Shown one piece after another: positions 59,484 through 64,000 of a DNA stretch of 64,000 nucleotides. Numbering within the stretch: the first letter of the stretch is position 1; every line of letters begins with the position of its first letter. Origin of the DNA: Rufibacter hautae (GTDB taxonomy: Bacteria > Bacteroidota > Bacteroidia > Cytophagales > Hymenobacteraceae). The notes below the pieces were generated by a model. It was not told the origin of the DNA and ran no database searches. It worked only from the letters and a program-made list of their open reading frames with translations. The stretch is taken from positions 310,001-374,000 of the forward strand of contig NZ_VKKY01000001.1 of NCBI RefSeq assembly GCF_008271695.1. Reading direction: 5' to 3'. The translations under genes and the position numbers were made by a program.

Positions 59484-59501
59484 TGCTTTAGCATATATTA
59501 T

Positions 59502-60209
59502 CTACTCAGCAGCCACCAAGATATCGCCTTGGAGTACGGGCACCACGGTGTAGACATCTTCCTGCAGACAGAACTCTGTGTCTTTGAGGATGTCCAGGCG
59601 TTTCATACGCTGCACGTGCGAGGCGTTGGCCAGGAAGCCCATCTTGTCTTCTTTGGCCGTGTTGTACAGGTGCCAGGCGGCTTGGGTGGCATCGTGGTCA
59701 AAGGTGAACTCACCTTGCAGGCGATCGGCCAGTGCGCCGGCAAATAGGGTGTCTTCCAAATTGAAAAGGCCTTTCCAGCCGGCGCAGACGACCACCACGT
59801 CTTTCCCGGCTTTGCGCAGGTAATCCGCGACGGCGCCCACGTTGAGGAAAGCCCCGGCCAGCACTTCATCGGCGGAACTGGACAGGCGCATGGCTTTGGT
59901 GCCGTTGGTGGTGGTGATGGCCAGGAACCGGCCGGTGCGGTCTTCCTCCAGGTAATGGAACGGGGAATTGCCCAAATCGAAACCATCGGCTTTGAGGCCA
60001 TCGCGCTCAGCGGCGACTAGGTACCCTTTCTCTCTGTAGGCCAAACAGGCTTCCAGCTCACTGACGGGCGTAATGTGGGTTACCCCGTGCGACAAGGCGG
60101 TGACCATGCTGGAGGTGGCCCGCAGCACATCTACTACCACGGCAATCTTGCCGGTTAAATTATACAGGTGCAACAGCTCGGGGCTGAAACAGACATCTAT
60201 GGAAGGCAT
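59502..60209 (-). CDS. comB: 2-phosphosulfolactate phosphatase family protein
   Basis: 235-residue Mg-dependent acid phosphatase of the ComB family, which removes phosphate from (R)-2-phospho-3-sulfolactate to give sulfolactate. KIAVVVDVLRATSSMVTALS holds the first active-site group, AAERDGLKADGFDLGNSP the second and ITTTNGTKAMRLSSSADEVL the third. In methanogens it serves coenzyme M; in bacteria it has been linked to sulfolactate production. No comA or comC is adjacent. In Bacteroidota a link to sulfonolipid or cysteate metabolism is conceivable but unproven. Confidence 0.9.
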   Translation of the reverse strand: MPSIDVCFSPELLHLYNLTGKIAVVVDVLRATSSMVTALSHGVTHITPVSELEACLAYREKGYLVAAERDGLKADGFDLGNSPFHYLEEDRTGRFLAITTTNGTKAMRLSSSADEVLAGAFLNVGAVADYLRKAGKDVVVVCAGWKGLFNLEDTLFAGALADRLQGEFTFDHDATQAAWHLYNTAKEDKMGFLANASHVQRMKRLDILKDTEFCLQEDVYTVVPVLQGDILVAAE

Positions 60210-60215
60210 ACGAAT

Positions 60216-60248
60216 TAGTTCTGGGTCTTGGGTTCTGAGTCCTGAGTC
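60216..60248. repeat. Heptamer array, family A, left member
   Basis: GTTCTGG, GTCTTGG, GTTCTGA, GTCCTGA units in the leader of comB, inverted with respect to part of 60307-60380. Confidence 0.7.
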
Positions 60249-60258
60249 AATAAAAAAT

Positions 60259-60304
60259 TTGGCGTTTAGCGGCTGCTTTGGGTAAAACAGCCGCTAAACG
60301 CCAA
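60259..60304. repeat. Nested palindrome, copy 32 (17-bp perfect, compensated arms)
   Basis: TTGGCGTTTAGCGGCTG (60259-60275) pairs perfectly with its complement (60288-60304) around CTTTGGGTAAAA. The GTTTT/AAAAC pair has become GTTTA/TAAAC. It lies between co-directional gcvT and comB, enclosed by family A heptamers. Confidence 0.93.
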
Positions 60305-60306
60305 GG

Positions 60307-60380
60307 GAAGGTTCTGGGTCTTGAGCCTAAAAAATTCACGTTCTCCACTCAGGACTCTGGACTCAAGACTCAGAACTCTT
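60307..60380. repeat. Heptamer arrays, family A, both orientations
   Basis: One short direct run (GGTTCTGGGTCTTGAG at 60309-60324) and a longer reversed run (CTCAGGA, CTCTGGA, CTCAAGA, CTCAGAA; about 60344-60374) ending just beyond the gcvT stop. The two runs are inverted and could pair. Confidence 0.68.
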
Positions 60381-61475
60381 TTAAACAGTTGGTTTGTAGA
60401 AAGGCAGTTTCACTACCTGGGCTTTGAGCTGCTTGTTGCGCACTTTGATGAAGATCTCGGTGCCGGGCGTAGTGTACTCGTTTAGGAGGTAGCCCAAGCC
60501 CACGCCTTTGCCCAGTGACGGTGACATGGTACCTGAAGTCACTTCCCCGATGGTAGCGCCCTCGGCGTTCACGATCTCGTAGTGGCTGCGCGGAATGCCC
60601 TGCTCCATCATCTCAAACCCGATGAGTTTGCGGCTCACGCCTTGCTCTTTCTGGGCTTTGAGGTTCTGGGCGTTGGTGAAGTCTTTGTTGAATTTGGTGA
60701 TCCAGCCCAGGCCGGCTTCCAATGGCGAAGTTGAGTCGGTGATGTCGTTGCCGTAGAGGCAGTAGCCCATCTCCAAGCGTAACGTATCGCGGGCGCCTAG
60801 GCCAATGGGTTTGATCCCGAACTCGGCGCCGGCTTCCATGATCTTTTGGAAAACCTCTTTGGCGCTCTCGTTGGGCACGTAGATCTCGAATCCGCCGGCG
60901 CCGGTGTACCCGGTGGCCGAGATGATCACGTCTGGCTGACCGGCGAAGGTGCCTTTGTCAAAGGTGTAGTACACCATGTTCTTCAGGTCCACCGGAGTCA
61001 AAGACTGCAAAGCCTCGGCGGCTTTGGGGCCCTGTACCGCGAAGAGAGACATCTCATCAGAGATATTCTTGAGCTCGGCACCGTTGGTGTTGAATTGGCT
61101 GATCCAGCTCCAGTCTTTCTCAATGTTGGAGGCGTTTACCACCAACATGTATTCTTCGGGGGCCAGACAGTACACAAGCAAATCGTCCACAATCCCGCCC
61201 TCGGCGTTGGGCAAGCAGGAGTACTGGATTTTGCCCGGCGTCAGTTTGGAGGCATCGTTGGTGGTCACGCGCTGGATCAGGTCCAGGGCGTTGGGGCCGG
61301 AAACCAGAAACTCGCCCATGTGTGATACGTCAAAGATACCCACGGCCTTGCGTACGGTGTGGTGCTCGTCTAAGTCAGAGCTGTAGCGTACGGGCATGTT
61401 GTAACCGGCAAAAGGCACCATTTTAGCGCCCAGTGCTTCGTGCACATCATTCAGGGCTATTTTCTTCAATTCCAT
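60381..61475 (-). CDS. gcvT: Glycine cleavage system T protein (aminomethyltransferase)
   Basis: 364-residue tetrahydrofolate-dependent aminomethyltransferase; it releases ammonia from the lipoyl-bound aminomethyl group on H protein and forms methylene-THF. The start [38 protein letters not shown] with the catalytic Asp region, [30 protein letters not shown] and [19 protein letters not shown] are all typical. The ATG at 61475 has a -7 box 35 bases upstream. No gcvH or gcvP is in the window, a common dispersed arrangement in Bacteroidota. Confidence 0.97.
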   Translation of the reverse strand: MELKKIALNDVHEALGAKMVPFAGYNMPVRYSSDLDEHHTVRKAVGIFDVSHMGEFLVSGPNALDLIQRVTTNDASKLTPGKIQYSCLPNAEGGIVDDLLVYCLAPEEYMLVVNASNIEKDWSWISQFNTNGAELKNISDEMSLFAVQGPKAAEALQSLTPVDLKNMVYYTFDKGTFAGQPDVIISATGYTGAGGFEIYVPNESAKEVFQKIMEAGAEFGIKPIGLGARDTLRLEMGYCLYGNDITDSTSPLEAGLGWITKFNKDFTNAQNLKAQKEQGVSRKLIGFEMMEQGIPRSHYEIVNAEGATIGEVTSGTMSPSLGKGVGLGYLLNEYTTPGTEIFIKVRNKQLKAQVVKLPFYKPTV

Positions 61476-61510
61476 GTATAATTGGTTTAGGAAACGCGGT
61501 AAAAGAAAGA

Positions 61511-61518
61511 CAAAAGTA
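61511..61518 (-). promoter_or_regulatory. Promoter -7 box for gcvT (TACTTTTG on minus strand)
   Basis: TANNTTTG on the minus strand, 35 bases before the gcvT ATG. Confidence 0.68.
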
Positions 61519-61589
61519 GGAAAATTAAGGCGGGTTTCTAAACCATGTCGGCTCCTTTGCCTTTAAGCCCAGGCAACCGGAGCATCGTC

Positions 61590-61630
61590 CTGTTTCGGGC
61601 CTTTTTCCCTTAAAACAAGGCTAAAACAGC
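61590..61630. repeat. Nested palindrome, copy 33
   Basis: CTGTTTCGGGCC, core TTTTTCCCTTAAAAC, right AAGGCTAAAACAG, between divergent genes. Confidence 0.68.
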
Positions 61631-61832
61631 GGGCAGCCTTCAACATCCGCTTTATGGCAACTGCTCTCATCTTTCAAAACCCAGGGGCTTGGGACCCGTA
61701 TTGCCCTTCTTTGCCTTGCCCCTGCCGGTTTTGCCTGCCTTCTCTGTTTCTAACGCAGATGCCACCCTTTTTCAGGCCTGGCGGGAAGCTTGCACCCAGA
61801 AATCTTTAGCGGGGTAAATACCGCAAAAAATA

Positions 61833-61840
61833 TACTTTTG
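61833..61840 (+). promoter_or_regulatory. Promoter -7 box (TACTTTTG) for the histidine kinase
   Basis: TANNTTTG 87 bases before the ATG at 61928, predicting a leader of about 80 bases. Confidence 0.65.
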
Positions 61841-61927
61841 TACAGCCGGCATTCCCCTTAGAGAAAGGCACGGCTGTTTCTGTATTTATCTTGGGAGGTG
61901 GCCGCCATCTCTCCTAGCGCACCTTAC

Positions 61928-63421
61928 ATGAATCTAACAACCAAGCTCTTCGCCGGCTTCGTTCTCATTTCCTTCCTCTTCACCACGGTGGCCATTGTCA
62001 ATTACCGCCTTTCTGAGGATGTGATCTCCAACTCCGCGTTCGTGTCAGATTCCCAGAACATCACCCGCACGTCGGCCTCGCTGCAGAGAAGCATCATTGA
62101 CATGGAAACGGGCATGCGGGGTTACCTGCTCACCGGCAACCGCACCTTCCTGGAACCCTATTTTTCGGCGGCGGCGCTTATCCCGGGCCAGTTCACCCTG
62201 CTCAAGAAACTCATGAAAGACAAGCCCGAGCAGCTAAAACGGGTGAAGGAGATTGAAGACCTGCACCAAAAATGGCGCGAGGAGTTTGCCGAGCTGCTGA
62301 TCTCTGAGAAAGACAAGGAAAACAAATCTGGGGACCCTTACCGTGGGATAAACAAACTGGAGCATGGTTTTCTGGTGCTCAACGAAGAGGGCAAACGCAT
62401 CACCGACCAGATGCGGGTGTATTTCAAGGCCTTTAACACCATTGAGTACCAGGTGCGCGAAACCCGCAACGACCGGTTGACGGAGAGTATCGCGAATACG
62501 CGCCAGATCTCTACCACCTTGACCGTAATCTCGGTGATGCTGGGCTTGGCCTGGGCCTATTACATCACCCGCCTTATCTCGGGCCGCATCCTTAAGATGG
62601 TGAACCTCGCCGACCGGATCTCGCACGGCGAATACAAAACCCAGATTGAGGACGATGCCAACGACGAACTCACCCGCCTAACAGAGTCCCTGAACCGGAT
62701 GTCCACCACCATTGACACCACCATCACGGAGCTGGAAAGCAAAAACAAGGAACTGGACCAGTTCGCCTACGTGGTATCGCATGACCTCAAAGCCCCGCTG
62801 CGCGGCATAGAGAACGCCTCGCGCTGGGTGGAGGAAGACATGGGCAAGGAACTTCCCGCCCACATCCGGGAATACCTCTTGATGATGCGTGTGCGGGTGC
62901 ACCGCATGGAGAACCTTATCAACGGTATTCTGGCGCTGGCCCGCATTGGCCGTTCGCACCTGGAGGAAGGCATGATAGATGTGCAAGCACTGCTGTTTGA
63001 GGTCATAGACATGCTTAACCCGCCCCAAGGGTTCAAGATACATCTGCCAGACCGCCTGCCTGTGGTGGAGGGCGCCAAGGTGGAACTGCAGCAGGTTTTC
63101 TCCAACCTGCTCAGCAACGCCATCAAGTACCACCACCACACCACCGGCAACATCACGGTCACCCACCAGCGGCTGGAAGACGCCCATGAGTTCTCGGTGA
63201 TGGATGATGGCCCCGGCATAGAAGAAGAGTACCATGACCGCATTTTTGTGCTGTTCCAGACCTTGCAGGAGCGCGATGCCGTGGAGAGCACCGGGGTGGG
63301 CCTGGCCATTGTGAAAAAGATCATTGAGCGCCGCGGAGGCACCATTAAGGTCTCCTCCACCCTGGGCCAGGGCGCTACCTTTACCTTCACCTGGCCCCTT
63401 CTTACCTTGGACCACACCTAA
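61928..63421 (+). CDS. Sensor histidine kinase with CHASE3 and HAMP domains
   Basis: Inner-membrane sensor kinase of about 497 residues. TM1 is LFAGFVLISFLFTTVAIVNY (about 6-25); a periplasmic helical CHASE3-type domain follows (SLQRSIIDMETGMRGYLLTG); TM2 is about 205-222 (TLTVISVMLGLAWAYYITRL), then HAMP, and a dimerisation domain with phospho-accepting H285 in FAYVVSHDLKAPLRGIENAS. The ATPase domain shows NLLSNAIKYHH (N box), VMDDGPGIEEEYHDRIFVLF (G1/F box) and STGVGLAIVKKIIERRGG (G2). The H-box SHDLKAPLR is the bacteriophytochrome-like HisKA type. The frame opens at a GTG at 61898; the ATG at 61928 is preferred. The response regulator follows 44 bases on. Confidence 0.93.
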   Translation: MNLTTKLFAGFVLISFLFTTVAIVNYRLSEDVISNSAFVSDSQNITRTSASLQRSIIDMETGMRGYLLTGNRTFLEPYFSAAALIPGQFTLLKKLMKDKPEQLKRVKEIEDLHQKWREEFAELLISEKDKENKSGDPYRGINKLEHGFLVLNEEGKRITDQMRVYFKAFNTIEYQVRETRNDRLTESIANTRQISTTLTVISVMLGLAWAYYITRLISGRILKMVNLADRISHGEYKTQIEDDANDELTRLTESLNRMSTTIDTTITELESKNKELDQFAYVVSHDLKAPLRGIENASRWVEEDMGKELPAHIREYLLMMRVRVHRMENLINGILALARIGRSHLEEGMIDVQALLFEVIDMLNPPQGFKIHLPDRLPVVEGAKVELQQVFSNLLSNAIKYHHHTTGNITVTHQRLEDAHEFSVMDDGPGIEEEYHDRIFVLFQTLQERDAVESTGVGLAIVKKIIERRGGTIKVSSTLGQGATFTFTWPLLTLDHT

Positions 63422-63437
63422 TTAGGTCCTATCTTTG
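63407..63437 (+). promoter_or_regulatory. Promoter for the response regulator
   Basis: TTG (63407-63409), a 20-base spacer and TATCTTTG (63430-63437). It overlaps the last codons of the kinase gene, so the regulator can be expressed on its own. Confidence 0.78.
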
Positions 63438-63465
63438 AAGAATTACCAATATCAAAAGCGTAACT

Positions 63466-63909
63466 ATGAGTGAATTGCAACCGAGTATTTTGTTAGTGGA
63501 AGACGATTACCTTGATGCCATGAGCGTGGAGCGGGAACTGCGGAAAATCAAGGTGATGGTGCCGCTACACAAAGCCAAAAACGGACGCGAGGCCCTGGCC
63601 TTGCTACGGGGGGAGCCTGGCACACCTAAGTTAAACCCATTGCCCAATATTATTCTGCTGGATATCAACATGCCCAAAATGAACGGAATTGAGTTTCTGG
63701 AAGAACTCCGCAGCGACCCGATTCTCTCTGACATGAACGTGTTCATCATGACCACCTCCAACGAAGACTCAGACCGGTTTGCGGCCCAGAACCTGCGCGT
63801 GAACGGCTACATTGTGAAACCCCTCACCTTTGACACCTTCAACGATGGCGCCTCAAGCCTGGACAGCTTCAGCCTATTCCTGGACCTCTTGAAACTGAAA
63901 CCCCAGTAG
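63466..63909 (+). CDS. Single-domain response regulator (Rcp1/CheY-like)
   Basis: 147-residue receiver-only protein. The acidic pocket is ILLVEDDYLDAMSVERELR (about residues 6-24), the phosphorylation site is D66 in ILLDINMPKMNGIEFLEELR, the switch Thr lies in FIMTTSNEDSD and the conserved Lys is K118 in NGYIVKPLTF. The insert in GEPGTPKLNPLPN is typical of Rcp1-type regulators that pair with phytochrome-like kinases, which fits the neighbouring kinase type. Having no output domain, it probably acts by protein contact or phosphorelay. It has its own promoter, and copy 34 forms its terminator. Confidence 0.93.
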   Translation: MSELQPSILLVEDDYLDAMSVERELRKIKVMVPLHKAKNGREALALLRGEPGTPKLNPLPNIILLDINMPKMNGIEFLEELRSDPILSDMNVFIMTTSNEDSDRFAAQNLRVNGYIVKPLTFDTFNDGASSLDSFSLFLDLLKLKPQ

Positions 63910-63930
63910 TATTTTTCTATAAAGCCCCCA

Positions 63931-63994
63931 AAGCCGCGAGGCGTTTTGGTCCCGATTCTAAGAAAACGGCTCCAAAACGCCTCGCGGCTTTTTT
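63931..63994. repeat. Nested palindrome, copy 34 (19-bp arms, terminator)
   Basis: AAGCCGCGAGGCGTTTTGG (63931-63949) pairs perfectly with its complement (63972-63990) around a 22-base core containing GATTCTAAGAAAAC. Six T's follow, so this copy is also the terminator of the response-regulator gene. Confidence 0.94.
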
Positions 63995-64000
63995 ACAGGT

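Larger units (their letters stand above)
61476..61927. other. 452-base divergent gap between gcvT and the histidine kinase
   Basis: Holds the gcvT -7 box (61511), nested palindrome copy 33, and the kinase -7 box (61833). The rest (61640-61830) contains no convincing gene, riboswitch or repeat; in particular no glycine-riboswitch-like fold was recognised by eye. Confidence 0.55.

Noticed and set aside
61654..61809. Short plus-strand frame starting ATGGCAACTGCTCTC in the gcvT-kinase gap.
   Set aside because: About 51 codons, rich in Pro, Phe and Cys, with no helix or domain pattern. It lies upstream of the kinase promoter and resembles random sequence.
61476..61927. Glycine riboswitch upstream of gcvT.
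   Set aside because: The -7 box at 61511 leaves only about 29 bases of leader, too short for a riboswitch.
1..64000. tRNA or rRNA genes.
   Set aside because: No cloverleaf with a GTTCGANTC-type T-loop and no conserved rRNA stretch was recognised on either strand; a tRNAscan-SE run would settle this.

Overview
The window looks like a stretch of chromosome from a Bacteroidota bacterium, most likely of the Cytophagales/Hymenobacteraceae type (Rufibacter, Pontibacter or Hymenobacter relatives). The reasons are a ubiE-porT pair typical of type IX secretion genomes, a TPR/PD40/OmpA protein resembling PorE, DUF5606, DUF5117-type metalloprotease and carboxypeptidase-regulatory-domain proteins, and about twenty promoter -7 boxes of the Bacteroidota form TANNTTTG just upstream of genes on both strands. 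The genus is an inference. No rRNA, tRNA, CRISPR array, insertion sequence or prophage was seen.

Layout. 1-4.7 kb: methylmalonyl-CoA mutase small chain (cut by the window edge) and large chain, then an AT-rich Mrr-type restriction gene. 4.9-16.4 kb: a secreted metzincin, small hypotheticals, an NADP-binding oxidoreductase, the mutase chaperone MeaB, a 1258-residue TPR/DUF3857/transglutaminase protein and XerD. 16.4-25.4 kb: metabolic and RNA genes (aroQ, a SerC-like aminotransferase, marC, rnhA, trmN6, a saccharopine-dehydrogenase family enzyme, cdd, esterase, VOC protein, SDR). 25.4-31 kb: porT, ubiE, PorE-like OmpA, engB, TonB-like, DUF5606. 31-43.8 kb: fbp, lysC, peroxiredoxin, waaA-rsgA (ATGA overlap), Nudix, cyclophilin, ZIP transporter, a chelatase-like AAA+/VWA pair with an untracked 57-residue membrane protein encoded between them on the other strand, DUF427 and acyl-ACP desaturase. 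44-52.7 kb: a surface-polysaccharide region (methyltransferase, DMFase-like protein, GT2, Wzx-type flippase, FdtB-type aminotransferase, FemAB/GNAT-like acyltransferase, FdtA-type ketoisomerase, OafA-type acyltransferase), whose right part is strikingly AT-rich. 52.8-64 kb: YigZ, CorA, YceI, a 900-residue DUF3352-like protein, Dtd, MazG-like, ComB, GcvT and a CHASE3 histidine kinase with a single-domain response regulator.

The most unusual content lies between genes. At least 34 intergenic sites carry one degenerate nested palindrome: outer arms GTTTTNNGGC and GCCNNAAAAC around a core GTTTTC-TG-GAAAAC. Arms change together (compensatory variation), some arms extend to 17-19 bp, and copies lie between convergent, divergent and co-directional genes alike, often abutting or sharing bases with a terminator. 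A second class consists of seven-base-period tandem arrays in at least five sequence families, several recurring at distant loci, often in inverted pairs flanking a nested palindrome. I know of no name for the palindrome family and could not search for one.
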